From Chytridium lagenaria (Eukaryota > Chytridiomycota > Chytridiomycetes > Chytridiales > Chytridiaceae): 64,000 nucleotides of DNA. The notes under the pieces are model-generated. The model worked only from the letters and a program-made list of their open reading frames with translations. It ran no database searches and was not told where the DNA came from. Both the position numbers and the translations under genes were made by a program. The DNA lies in NCBI GenBank assembly GCA_025449115.1, contig JAHLKC010000018.1, forward strand, positions 124,001 through 188,000, in the 5' to 3' direction. Shown here piece by piece: positions 36,142 to 47,400 of the stretch (its first letter is position 1; each line of letters opens with the position of its first letter).

Positions 36142-38117
36142 ATGGGTGCCATCGGAGGTGGAAAGGCGGATGAGTATCCCGCATGGCACAAGGCCGTTGG
36201 AATCTCTTTGGCACTGGGTTCAGCATTTCTTATCGGTTCATCCTTTGTCCTGAAAAAGAGAGGTCTTCTCGACTCAAATATTGCTGACAACAAGAGGCCT
36301 GGGCAAGGGCATGGTTATCTCAAGAACGGACTATGGTGGACCGGGCTCATTTTAAGTATGCATCTTCTTTCTCCATTCCTACCTCCACGCTTTATGCTCA
36401 ACAGCCGCTTATCCTTTCTTGTACTTTATGCACTCCGTGCTCCCCATTTCAAACTACTGCTGGCAGTCGATGGACATCTCACCATGTATTGACTTTTTTT
36501 TTTTTTGTTGTTACTCCAATAGTGTTGGTCGGCGAGCTTTGCAATGTAGCTGCGTACGCCTTCTCTCCCGCTATCCTCGTCACGCCTCTTGGTGCAGTGT
36601 CAGTGGTGGTTTCGGCCATCTTTTCAGAAATCTTCCTCAAGGAGAAGCTCAACTTTAGCGCAAAGATTGGATGCGCGCAATGTATTCTCGGCGCCATCCT
36701 CTTGGTCGTCAACGCGCCCCCCAGCAACACCACAACCACCATTCAGAGTTTCTTGGAAAACTTGCCCTGGATCCCATCTTTATCAGTTACTTTATCATCA
36801 ATTGCTTGGGTCTCGCCTACCTCATCTTTTACGCTGCTCCCAAGTGGGGAGAACGATGGCCTCTCATCTACATCTCCATCTGTTCCATCATTGGGTCATT
36901 TGTCGTTGTCGCTATGCAGGGTTTTGGATCCGCTGTCGTCTACAACTTTGCAAACCCTTCCTCAAATCAGTTTAAGGAATGGAGCATGTACCCTCTCCTC
37001 CTCTTTGTCGTTCTTTGTGGTGTCATGCAAATCAACTACCTCAACAAAGCCCTCAACATCTTCTCCACCGCCATCGTCACCCCCGTCTACTACGTCTTCT
37101 TTACCACCGCCACTCTCCTCTGCAGTGTCATCCTCCTCCGCAACTTTATGTTTGATAGTGCCATCAGCGCCGTCTCGGCCTTTGTCGGCTTCCTAGTAAT
37201 TATTGGAGGTGTCGCCCTTCTCTTTGCCTACTCTCTCCAACTCGCGAGGTCAAATGACCTTAACCTCCAGGCCAGAACCTCCTCCCTCAGCAGCACCTCC
37301 CCTCCCGTTACAGGACCCAACGGCACCATTCAAAGAACCAGCACCCTCACCAGACATACCAGTAGCGACTCTGCAGAAGTGAACATGGATCCCAACCTCA
37401 CTGCTGGTGAACTCCCCGCAGTTGCGCGAACCCCCAAACCTATCTCTGTTGGCCCCACCGCCTCCCTTTCCGCCACAACCCTCGGCCATGAACACGCCTT
37501 CTCTTCAGCCGCCTCCTACCCTATGATGCTTGTCCCCAACTCCCCCTCCGTCGCCGACGCCTATGACTTTTACGCGTCAACGCAACAGAGTAACCGTGAT
37601 TCTAGGCAAAACGCACCCACAGATGACGACTATTTCAACAGCCGCATCTCCATTGACGATGAAGAACGCGGCCCAGTAACGTTTGGAAGCCTTCCTGGAG
37701 GCGCCAACTACTCCTCCTCCTCATCAAGACCGTCAAAAGCGCGACGTCCCGAATCTACCGCAAGTCTCACCATCGATTCCCCACCGGGTGGATTCACCTC
37801 CCTCATCTCCCCACGTGCTGTCTCCAACCCTGCACTGCAAATGCAACCCTCGTTGTCGTTTGGGGAGGCCGCTGTGGATGTTCCCGTAGATTTTGTGTTG
37901 CCGAGAAGCGGAGGGGAGGTATACCGCAACCACCTGTTCCAGCTGTTGATTCACCATATGATGATTCATATAAGGTGCCGCTTGGGGGTGGTGGAGGGGT
38001 GGGAGACGAGGCAATGTGAAGAGGAAAGGTAGTGAAACTTCGGCCGCAATGTTACTTGATTCGGCGGCACCCTTTGGGACGTCGGATGATGCGACGGATT
38101 TGGACGTGAAGTTGTGA
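36142..38117 (+). CDS. NIPA-type magnesium transporter
   Basis: A multi-span Mg2+ transporter of the NIPA (DUF803) family, in plasma or endosomal membranes. ATG 36142 opens MGAIGGGKADEYPAWHKAVG, then ISLALGSAFLIGSSFVLKKR, the NIPA first helix ending in FVLKKRGL. An intron (about 36355-36525) joins to LVGELCNVAAYAFSPAILVT and PLGAVSVVVSAIFSEIFLKE, the most conserved NIPA block. Further helices follow (DPIFISYFIINCLGLAYLIF, IYISICSIIGSFVVVAMQGF, QINYLNKALNIFSTAIVTPV, YYVFFTTATLLCSVILL). After helix 9 a long Ser/Thr/Pro-rich cytosolic tail ends DDATDLDVKL with stop 38115-38117. The frame shifts near 36765 (before LALDPIF), near 37900 and near 38005; in each case clear sequence resumes in another frame. 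The tail is long for the family but usual in fungi. Confidence 0.88.
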
Positions 38118-40638
38118 GCTTGTTTTTTTTGGGGGTCGGAGGGGTGGGGGTTTTGGGGGGGTTGAGATTATGGCCTTTAACTCGTCTCTTTCTTTCTCAC
38201 ACACGCTTTTTCTTAAACAGGAGTGGTGGGAGAGGAGTAGAAATATACTCTTTTTTTTTTGAGCCTCTTTTTCATTCTCTTGTTTTGTTGTTACCCTTTC
38301 TGTTTTATTTTTATCATTTTTTGGGGTTTTCAGAATGTTCTTCTCATGATTCATCATCTACTCCCACGCTCACCGCTCCTTTTTCTCGCTTTGAAATCGT
38401 CACCCTCATCTCTTTACTCATCTTCACATGACATTCATCTTAACCTCCTCGTCATAGTTCCCGCACGTTTCCATGGACTCTCTTTGTATGTTGTTTATGG
38501 ATTATGTTCTTGTCATCCACCATTCAAACTCCCTTGCCCGTTTCTTTTCTCCATGTCTGTTTTTCTTTGTTTTTGCTTTTTTATTTTATTTTTTTTGCAA
38601 TTTGCAGAATGATTTTTTGAAAAATATAGGAACACTCATTTCGTTTTTATAAAGATATTGAGACCGTGAATATAAATGACATCTATTGGGTTCTTTGTCT
38701 TTCTTCCAACAACCTAATATCAGACCACATATGGTCGTTAGTGTGCCTTTTATAAGTTTCTTTAAATGCAACTTTGACGTATATAAGGACGAAACTGGAA
38801 CTATTTTATTTTTGTTTTGGTTTGTTTATAGTTACTTTTGTAATCGTAAGCCTCCCGCATGCGGAGGGAAAACAATGGACCAATTTCCAAGCCTCCGAGT
38901 ACCGTGGTGGTCTCAGGCCAAACAGCAGACCGTGAAAAAAAATACAGAAGTAAAAGAGTAGAGCCAGTTTGGAAAGTGGGGGAGGTGGGAGGTTCCCTAG
39001 TCATTAGAGTATGTCTAAATTTCCCTGGTTGGAAAGGAGATGGTCTGGATGGTCAACAGGTACACCTGCACGCGTTTTTATTTGTACTTCCTTATTGATA
39101 GTGCTATACCAGATGTTTTTTGGTTCCTCGGAATTTTATTTTTTTAAGCTTTTGATGAGGATTTATCTCAACATCACCACAAGGCGTGCCGTCGCCCCAG
39201 CCTGTCTGGTGAGTTGCAGCGGCGAGGTCCATACGCCCTTTGGCTGTGTATCTATATCCACATTGGCGGTGATGCTCATTCTGTTTCCAGGCTTCTTTAG
39301 CTTTTAGGGTCAGGCAGGGGGGTGAAGGGTTAGGCACGGCAGGTCTTTGAGGATTTCCAGAAGCTTTTTGATTTTCGCCGTGGTGTGCATCTGGCTCAGC
39401 CCCTCTGTTTCATATTTTTTGATAACAAATCAATTATCATCCACACGTCACCAACAGATCATTCTGCTGGGTGGGCTCTTCTGACCTTGGATGCTGTTCT
39501 GTCCTGCATTTGAGGCCACTGGCATTCCTTGTACAGGGGTCCAGGTAGGGCTTGCATACGCCAGCAAATCATCTGTCTTTGGTCTTGCAAGATATCAGCA
39601 GCACTCAGGTAGTGAGGATGGAGACTGTGAAGTTCTCTCTAGTAGCTTTCTCTGGTCAGCCTTGCCATAAAGAGGTAGAGAACCACATAATGATAACCAT
39701 AGCACCATGTAAGTATTTTAGGGATAAGAGTGAAGCCGCACACATCTGTTGAAGGAAGAGAGGATTTTGTCTGCTGTGGTTTTAGGGTTCTTTTAGCATT
39801 TGCGTTATTTAAGGATAGCCTGGCAGGATGAAAATACAGTCCCTCCAGAACGGTCTTTAAGAGACGTGGTAATAGATAACAAAATTTGACACTTTCTGTG
39901 AAGATGGTCAGATGTCCACAGCAGACCTTTAGTCAGCACTGCATTACATAGGGTACATAAGATGGATCTTATTTGCCCGCTCTAGACCCACCAAGTGCTT
40001 TGGTGTTTTCAGATTCATGGGGTAGGGATTATGTATTAACTTGAAAATGTAGTTTACTGGGACAACTAAAATAAGTAGCTCCATGTAGAACTTGGGAGTG
40101 GGCTAGGGTCAGATGTTGAAATTAAGGATATAGTGAAAACAAAGTGGCCTTTAAACATTAACAGTATTTTGATAAAATAATACAAAAGATAAGATATTCA
40201 CATTCTTTGCGCATAGGGCCCAATTCACCCTAATGCACTTGTCCTCTTGAAGCTAAAGATACACAGCCTGTAAGGAAAAAACTAAATTGACTACTTATGT
40301 AAATATATGCATATTGACGTGACTAAAAGTAGCCATTTAGTCATTTCAGTTGACTAAAACACTATCTAATTCTCACTTGAATTGTAAAACTAAAACTTAA
40401 GCCCTGTGGGAACATTAGACTTCTGCCAATGGGTTACAGAAACAAAGAAAGGCAAGAAGACAAATTCCCACCAACTAGAATACACTAAATGCGCTTGTTC
40501 ATGCGCTACTTCATGCGCTACTTCATGCACTTTTTAAAAAACTTGGTTTTTTAAAAACACTAATGTATCCAAACTCTTGTATGTTTTCCCACCAACAACA
40601 TAAAATTATTACAGAAGTTCTTTATTGATCCATGACTT
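38118..40638. other. Gene-poor region with no supported gene
   Basis: The first 500 bp are T/G-rich and probably include the 3' untranslated region of the NIPA gene. The rest has no frame with recognisable protein character, no RNA gene and no LTR. A short tandem repeat lies at 40499-40530 (12-mer TCATGCGCTACT, 2.7 copies). Confidence 0.4.
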
Positions 40639-40896
40639 TTATCTCCAGCTGCTCAGATAGTGGCAGACCATGGTAAGATCCAAACTTTCTCCGCAAGTCA
40701 CTCCTGGCAAGGTAAAAACAATTTTTGAAGTGTCAAGTGCTGTCCCAACTTGATATTGGTACCCCGCATCTGTGAACTTGTGGCTAAACAGGCTGGTGTT
40801 CAACGGGCAGTCTTCCTGTGCTAGACAGTCTACACCGTCAACATACATAGAAGGAGTTTTTACTTTCCAGTTTACCCATCGGTCTTTAAAGGCTAT
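40639..40896 (-). pseudogene. DDE transposase fragment (Harbinger/IS5-like, DDE_Tnp_4)
   Basis: The minus strand reads IAFKDRWVNWKVKTPSMYVD, then GVDCLAQED, FSHKFTDAGYQYQVGTAL and GVTCGESLDLTM. This matches the central part of DDE superfamily endonucleases of the PIF/Harbinger/IS5-like group, where the first catalytic Asp sits in the VDGTDC-like motif. It is followed by the highly conserved YSHKFKGxGxxYEVG and a GEWPDIxI-like stretch. Only about 85 codons survive, with no N- or C-terminal part, no visible terminal inverted repeats and no target duplication, so it is a remnant. Confidence 0.6.
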
Positions 40897-41543
40897 CTAT
40901 TAAATATAAAAATGAAATAAAAAGGTGAAAAAATATTAATATCTAATATACATCAATTGAAAGGGATTGGGAATCGGGAGAAGGTGGTGGGTTGGTGTGC
41001 GGGAAAATTGGTCAATGTGTAATTCTACCGTGTATATAAGTGAATAGTAAATAAAAATGAGATTCAATAAGAGAAAAACTTATGTGGGCTGTGGCATAGA
41101 CAATTACATACCACAGCAATAGTCTTTTATATTTTGATGTTTCTAACGTTTATTGATTACAATTTACATATTGATCCGAGGTTCAACATAATCAAATAAA
41201 CCCTTTTCACTCTTCCATAATTATAATGACGCAACCTCAAAAAAGTCATGTACAACAGTGACAAACGTTTTTCCTACCTTGCAAGAGTCCAGGAAGATAC
41301 CTTGTGCCCCTCAACCAATGCTGCCAATCAGGTGCAACACTTTCTTTAACTCATCAGTATACCAAAGAGAAGATGAGGGTTCTTGATGTTCAACAAAACC
41401 TTAGGCTGCACAAGGTTCACCACTTTGTAATGAGGGAATCTACTATGTGGACGTCATACTAAAGTTTGTGGCAGACCATTGGATGAGTCAACATCATCAA
41501 TAACGGCACGCACCTAAGATTTTTTGGGAAACAGGTGTGACAA
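40897..41543. other. Spacer between two transposase remnants
   Basis: AT-rich, with no open frame of interest. It may include decayed flanks of the two transposase fragments. No inverted repeat pairing the two fragments was recognised by eye. Confidence 0.3.
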
Positions 41544-41879
41544 GTGGTATTTCTGCCACCCTTCTGCCACCCTTCTGCATACATGAACAGTGTTGACTTT
41601 TTTGTTCAAAAGGACTGGCAATGGAACAAAGGACTTTATACTCATAAGTTCAAACATCTTGCTTACCGTATCCAAGTGGCCACTGCACTGTGGCTCATGC
41701 AAATTGATCATATTTCTGTGTGGGTGAAATGTGAGAGTTGGCCAGACCTAAAGATGAAAGCCTTGTCCCCCTCTGGGATGCCTATGAGACTGTTGCAGCA
41801 GACAGAGGATGCTCTGGTGAGCCAAAAAATTATGACTAAATATAACAGAAACATGGCACAACTTAGTGCCCACCAGTAA
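41544..41879 (+). pseudogene. Second DDE transposase fragment (Harbinger/IS5-like), opposite strand
   Basis: The plus strand reads YMNSVDFFVQKDWQWNKG, then YTHKFKHLAYRIQVATALWL and WVKCESWPDLKMKAL. Position by position it parallels the fragment at 40639-40896 (YVDGVDCLAQED / SHKFTDAGYQYQVGTAL / CGESLDLTM). The catalytic Asp of the DG motif is replaced by Asn, and other substitutions show decay. It is therefore an older, independent copy in the opposite orientation, not a simple duplication. Confidence 0.5.
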
Positions 41880-42278
41880 ACTATTAATAAAAAAAATGCA
41901 ACATTTAGGTCATTGTCATCCCTTTTTCAGTGTGATACAAAAAAAACATGCCAAAGCTATTCAAGCTGTTGCCAACATTGTAAATTTAACCCTGGAACTA
42001 GAATCTTTTTATTCAATGCAACCTGAAGTGCAATTTTGAATTGAAAATAATTCACTGGCGGTACATATTTTTTATTATTATTGAATTTTATCAAAAAAAA
42101 ATTCAAATTTTATCAATAAAGTATATTTCTTATGCATATTTTGACATAATCTCCAGATTTACAGTACATCTTTATTCCCAATGTTGCATAATAAGTTGAA
42201 ACTGGCCATAATTATTCAAATTTGCACACAATCCTGGGAAGTTCTTATGGCCCTCTGCTATATTCTGCTAGATCTCTA

Positions 42279-42416
42279 TTTTGCCTTAAGTGACCGTGGG
42301 GATATAATGTTCTGTAGTCTCTCATTTTGTTGTTTCCATATTAGTAGCCTAGCGGAAAAAGGGAAATTTGCAAGAAGATCAACATGTTTAGGGAAGGGGT
42401 ACTATGAGAAAGGATT
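42279..42416 (+). repeat. Diverged direct repeat, copy 1
   Basis: It starts TTTTGCCTTAAGTGACCGTG and ends with an ATGAGAAAGGATT-like stretch. It aligns by eye, with many substitutions and small gaps, to 42737-42878. The family is unknown; old non-autonomous transposon copies are possible. Confidence 0.4.
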
Positions 42417-42736
42417 TAAACAGTGAACCAAACGTCAAATTATTGCATCAAAAAGAGACTATGCAGTCAACTGGAAACATAGTCCAGGTGCCAGGTATCT
42501 CTCCAGAAAGCCAAACGCAGTATCAATCACTATTACAAAGATTTGTATATCTTTCACAGAAAAACATCTCCAATTATATCATTTATAATAAAAGACTCAG
42601 CCAATATAAGGCAAACTTCACTGAAGTTCTTTCTAGTGGCCTCCTCTGCCAAGCCCCGGCATACAGAGGAAGAAACATGTAATAGGTGACTAGACTAGAG
42701 TCTAGGAGGTACTCCAAGATCAAGAGTTAAGCCCTC

Positions 42737-42878
42737 TTCTGCCTTTAGTGACAGTGGGGATTTAAGTTGCTGCGGTTTGTGTTTTCGTTCTGATTGTTAG
42801 TAGAAGGGGAATTAAGAAGGGAAATTTTCTCATAAAGGTCCAAAGTGATGAGGGGAAAGGGTTCTAAGAGAAGGGATT
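42737..42878 (+). repeat. Diverged direct repeat, copy 2
   Basis: It starts TTCTGCCTTTAGTGACAGTG and ends TAAGAGAAGGGATT. It shares the order of short blocks (GTGGGGAT, TTAGTAG, AAGGGAAATTT, GGGAAGGGG-like, AGGGATT) with 42279-42416. Confidence 0.4.
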
Positions 42879-43320
42879 CCATCCCATTCCAAGGAATGTG
42901 TCAGGTCTCTGTTTCTCTGTTTCTGCCCTTACACCTTTTTTAACATGTTGTTTCTATTATCTCATCCATCAACGGGCTTCTCATGTGCCGCTACTCCCAC
43001 TCCAAACATTGGGATGGCATATGTTGTCAATAGTATAGCAACAAACGTGGTTCTCTGACCAGACCCTCAAAGGAATCATGCAAATACAGTGTATATCTTC
43101 TTAGAAGGTCATCTTGGTCTGGGTTTCAGTCTCTCCCCGTGACGCCATCACCTGAGCACTCACTGGCAACATTAAAATACACTATAGATAAATGGGGTTG
43201 GTGAAAGCTCGACAGAGGCTGGCCTGAAGCACGAGGGCTTTCAAGGTCTGTTGGGTGAACGTAAATCTATTCAACTTTCTGCAAATAATATAAATGCATA
43301 AAGGTTAATCAAACAACAAC

Positions 43321-43562
43321 CAACGCGATCTCTAACCGCATGGAATCAAAGGTCCACATGTTGCGTCCTCGAGCTGATGATGGGGTTCTTTGTAACGGCC
43401 CCTGCTGCCGTGTGATCACATCAAAGTGTTGGTGGATTGTCAAAGGAGTATCCTATCAAAGCAACGTATTTGGCGTCTGCGCTTGAAACAGCTACTGACA
43501 CTTGTTTACGCGCACCCTACAACACAGCGCCTCCATTCAGCATGATGACAAATCCACTGATT
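43321..43562 (-). pseudogene. Decayed Copia RNase H fragment
   Basis: The minus strand gives GFVIMLNGGAVL, a stop, then GARKQVSVAVSSADAKYVAL, an internal deletion, GYSFDNPPTL, a stop, and IISSRTQHVDL...FHAVRDRV. The intact family A RNase H has GFVITLNGGAVVW, QSTAEAEYVSL, GYTFNDPPVIYGD and SRHVDRRFHVIRDRV at the same places. About 17 residues are missing after AKYVAL and several stop codons are present. It is cut off at its 5' side by the LTR at 43563. It may be the distal end of the old family C element or another relative. Confidence 0.7.
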
Positions 43563-43881
43563 TGTTGGGTAGTTCATCTTTCTATTTTGTTTTATTCACC
43601 CACATTTGTATTTTGTCTAAGTTGTTTTGAACCCCGCCTGTAGTTTATTTATTTTATTTTGTGTTGGGACATGAGGGATGCACGGTCAGAAGACTTAGAG
43701 GCTAGGAGTGCCACCCACATATCGTTATGTGTCGTTCTTCATAAGCTAATAAAAATTATAAGTTAGTTGTCATCAGTAACAATTAGTAGTCACCTCTCGA
43801 GACATCTCTCATAAGTTTACATCACATATTATAAGTTTATTAGGCTAAATTCTATTACAAAGAGCCCTGTAAACTCCAACA
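43563..43881 (+). repeat. Solo LTR, family B (diverged)
   Basis: It begins TGTTGGGTAGTTCATC and ends CCTGTAAACTCCAACA, with TG..CA ends. Its inner blocks (CACGGTCAGAAGAC, AGTTAGTTGTCATCAGTA, GTCACCTCT) match the reverse complement of the LTRs at 49695-50087 and 63449-63861, so it is the same family in the opposite orientation. The flanking 5-mers TGATT and CCATT agree only at their last three bases, so a target duplication is not proven. Confidence 0.72.
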
Positions 43882-44020
43882 CCATTCTGGGTTTGCTGGC
43901 CTCCTCTCTTTCATGGAATAACGACGAGTGCCTTCCTCTGCTGGTGGTGTTGCTGGTACTGGGAGACGTGAAATGCTGCGTGTAGCGCGCTGAGAAGTCC
44001 TTCTTGGCAAGGTTGGCGCG
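43882..44020 (-). pseudogene. Fragment of family C pol linker
   Basis: After removal of A1 and one copy of its GCGCG target duplication, this sequence joins the fragment at 49208-49322. It reads polar, Ser/Thr-rich sequence (RANLAKKDFSARYTQHFTS) with no conserved domain, as expected for the variable linker between integrase and reverse transcriptase. The assignment rests on continuity, not on a motif. Confidence 0.45.
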
Positions 44021-44417
44021 TGTAGGGGTTACGGGGCTCAATTGTAATTAAATTATAATTATTAATAAAGAATTAAACTATAAAGAATAGTGATGGAGTC
44101 TCCAGCGGTGACAGGGAGGTAATTACTACGAAACTTCCATATATTAATGTTAACTACTTTTCGCAATACATGTAGAGGGTGGGGATTTACACCAGAACTC
44201 ATGACCCGTAAATCCCTCCAATTACGTATCATAAATAAAACATAAAGTAATAAGGTTAAAGGGATTAACGCTTCCTCAAATGGAATGAGGAGCTCAATAA
44301 ACTGATCAACTCAAAACTTAAAATAACGCGTAAACAAATAGGTTCGGGGGAAAAATAACTTAGACAAAATAACGAATGTGGGTGAGAAACAAAATAGAAA
44401 GATGAATAAACCCAACA
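44021..44417 (-). repeat. 3' LTR of A1 (family A)
   Basis: It is bounded on the plus strand by TGTAGGGGTTACGGGGCTC and AATAAACCCAACA. It is homologous to the LTRs at 48807, 49323, 57223 and 62009. Confidence 0.93.
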
Positions 44418-44437
44418 TTCTCCCCCTCAGCTTTCTA
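44418..44437 (-). promoter_or_regulatory. Polypurine tract of A1
   Basis: On the minus strand AAAGCTGAGGGGGAGAA ends directly at the 3' LTR, the position where plus-strand DNA synthesis is primed in LTR retrotransposons. The same tract precedes the 3' LTRs of A2 and A3, with fewer guanines, and a variant precedes that of B. Confidence 0.75.
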
Positions 44438-44448
44438 ACCTTGCAGTT

Positions 44449-47400
44449 TTAATCAACCACTTTAACCATCCCAAACTTTGCTCGTAATTCTTCAAACTTC
44501 GTTCGAGGCAAAGCTTTCGTAAACAAGTCTGCAGGTTGCTCTTTGTGTTCAGGTACTCCACGCGTATTTTCTTCGCGTTAACCCTATCTCGTATGACGTG
44601 GAACCTTCTATCCACGTGTCGCGAACTTTGCGATATTATCGGCGTGCTGGCGAGGGAATTTGCTGTCGTGTTGTCGCCGTAAATCACCGGAGGGTCATTA
44701 AACGTATAACCCAACTCCCCCAGAAGTTGGCTAACCCATATCATATGTGACGATGCTTCACTAAGTGAAACATATTCAGCTTCTGCGGTAGACTGAGCCG
44801 TCGTTGCTTGTTTCTTCGTTCCCCACACCACAGCTCCCCCGTTCAACGTGATCACAAAACCACTTGTTGACTTCATGTCGTCTGGATCCGTTCCCATGTC
44901 GGCGTCTGCATATCCCACCAATTCCAGCTTGTCCTTTCTAGTATACTGAATTCCCAATTGCTTCGTTTGCTGTAAGTATCCACAAGTTCGGTAAAGCGCA
45001 TCCCAATGCGCTGGGTAAGGGTTCTCTTGAAACCTAGCGCTCATTCCAAGCGCGAATGCTATATCAGGTCGAGTTCCAATCATCGCATGCATTAAGGATC
45101 CAGTGTACTGTCGGTATCCTTGATTCTTCTCGTTCGTTTTCATTATCTCCCCTTCCATGTTCTTCAGGAGTTTCTTCACGGCGTCCATTGGAGTATAGTG
45201 TAAAAGAGTTTTCGGTAATTCCAGCTTTTGACCCATCGTTTCGATGTATCTCTGCTGGAACACCACAATCTTCCCTTTTACACGATCATAGCGACATTGC
45301 CACCCCAGGACGTATCGAAAACTTGGAGCTCTTGTACCTCGGTAACGTCTCATGAATCGTTTTTCTGATCGATCTAATTCCTCCTTGCTCGTCGACGCTT
45401 CTATGATATCATCGACGTAGACCCCTTCAAGGTGAGGTCCTTGCCGTTTCGCTTGTAATAAAGACATGGATCCGCCGCTGACGAGTAAACTTCTCCTCGT
45501 CGACTTGGAACGTGTTCAAGTTGGTGTTGAAACACATTGGTGCTTGAACGAGTCCGTAGAGGCTCTTCATGCACAGCATACCCAGTCTTCTTTCCCCTCG
45601 ACGACGAATCCTTCAGGCTGTTCAATATAATCTCATGATCTTCAAGCTTGCCATTCAAGAACGCGGTCTTCACATCGTATTGTCGAATCTCCATGTTTTC
45701 TTGACAAGCGACCGCAAGCATCACTCTCAACGTTGCTTGCTTGATGACGGTGCAAATTTCTCGTCATAGTCGATTCCTTGTTTCTGCGAGTAGCCTTTAG
45801 CAAACAAATTCGCTTTTCGTTTATCGAGATTTCCCAACTCATCTCGCTTTGTTTTCTACACCCATCCTGATTTAATAATCTTTCTCCCTTAAGGTCGGGG
45901 AACCAACCTCCACGTTCCCATCTCTACTAAACTTTCATTTCTTCCTCCATCGCTTTCCTCCACTCGTCCTTTCCTTCCTACCATCGCTTCCTGTAGTCTT
46001 TGGTTCGTCGTCATCTTCTAACGATGCCGTGTTTGCTGATGGTCTAACCGTCCAAAAACTCTCCAGGCTTCTTCTTGTTCCGTGATGACCTTCGAAGGGA
46101 TGTTTCGTATGGCTCATCCAGGTCTTCACGGAAGTTTGGAACTCTTCTTCCACCAGATCGACGAACCGTAGTGAGTGAGGTTCCTCTCTTTTTCATCTTC
46201 ATCGTCGTCACGATCGGGTGTATGATAACTAACATTATCATCTTCTTCATCTTCAGAGTCTTCGTCGTTTACCGCCGTATCAAGTTCACTTCCACCAGAG
46301 CTTGACGAGTCTGTAGAGTAATCCGGTAAGTCTAGATCGTTTTTCCATTCTTGAACCTCCCCTTCAAACTTTGATTCTCCCTTCTCTGCTTCCGCCGCCA
46401 TTACTCCCTCGTTAAAAATGACTGACTTGCTTCTAACTAACTTATTCGTTTGCAAATCCCAAAGGCGATAGCCCAGCGGCTCATACCCAACGAGAGCACA
46501 CCGTCGTGCGTTGAAATCACCCTTCTTACGTTGCTGCTTGGTATCAATACGAGTGCCAGGCAACCCCAACCACGGAGTCTTGACAAGTCAGGTTAACTCC
46601 AGCAAATCTCTCAACGGCGTTGCATCTTGTTCGTTCGTTCGGTGTGATCGGTTAATGAGTAAGCTGCAGCCATCACGGCTTCACCCCAAAAACGCGTTTC
46701 GAGTTTGAAAACTTAACATGCTTTTAGACCTCTCGTTCAAGGTCCTGTTCATACGTTCGGCAACCACCGTTCTGTTGCGGTGTGTACGGCATGGTGAAGT
46801 AAGTCTAATCCCATGCTCTAAACACCAATCCTTCATTGGTTGTTGTTGAATTCGCCGCCGTTGTCTGCTACGATTTCAATGACCTTCCTTTTGATTTTCT
46901 TCTCGGCTTCTCTTTAAAACTTTTGATGAACTTGAACGACTCATTCTTCTTCTTGCACAGGTAAACGGTAACGTAGTTTGTTGCGCTATCGACGATGGTG
47001 AGGAAGTAACGTGCGCCGCCATTGACCGTCTTCATAGGTCCAACGATGTCAACGTGGATTTTCTCGAGAGGCTCCTTGGCCTTCAAACTCGTCGGTTTGT
47101 CAGAAATGATGTCCTTGTCATTTCCCATCAACACAACCCTCACACAGTAAGTGTCGTCTTCATTCGTCATCTTGAATCCCTTTGCCACCTTCATTAACTT
47201 CTTCACTCCCTTCTTTCCTAGATGACCCATCCGCAAGTGCCACTGGTGCGGTGTCAGAGACTTCTCGGCCTTTGCTGCGGCGGTGCTTGGCTTGAATTCG
47301 ATGACTTGATCAAGGTAAATGAGATTCTCTTTACTGCTGTAGGTAAACGTTGCAAGGCTTGTGCTGACGGTTCTTTCTTTGGTTTAAGGTCGTATCCGTC

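Larger units (their letters stand above)
41880..43320. other. Gene-poor region containing a diverged direct repeat
   Basis: No protein-coding frame is supported. It contains the two diverged repeat copies described separately (42279-42416 and 42737-42878). The remainder is featureless to me. Confidence 0.35.

Noticed and set aside
38118..40638. Search for tRNA or other RNA genes in the gene-poor zone
   Set aside because: No cloverleaf-like A-box/B-box pair was seen; nothing supportable.
41544..41879. 111-codon frame considered as an intact gene
   Set aside because: It is only a central slice of a DDE transposase with a lost catalytic residue.
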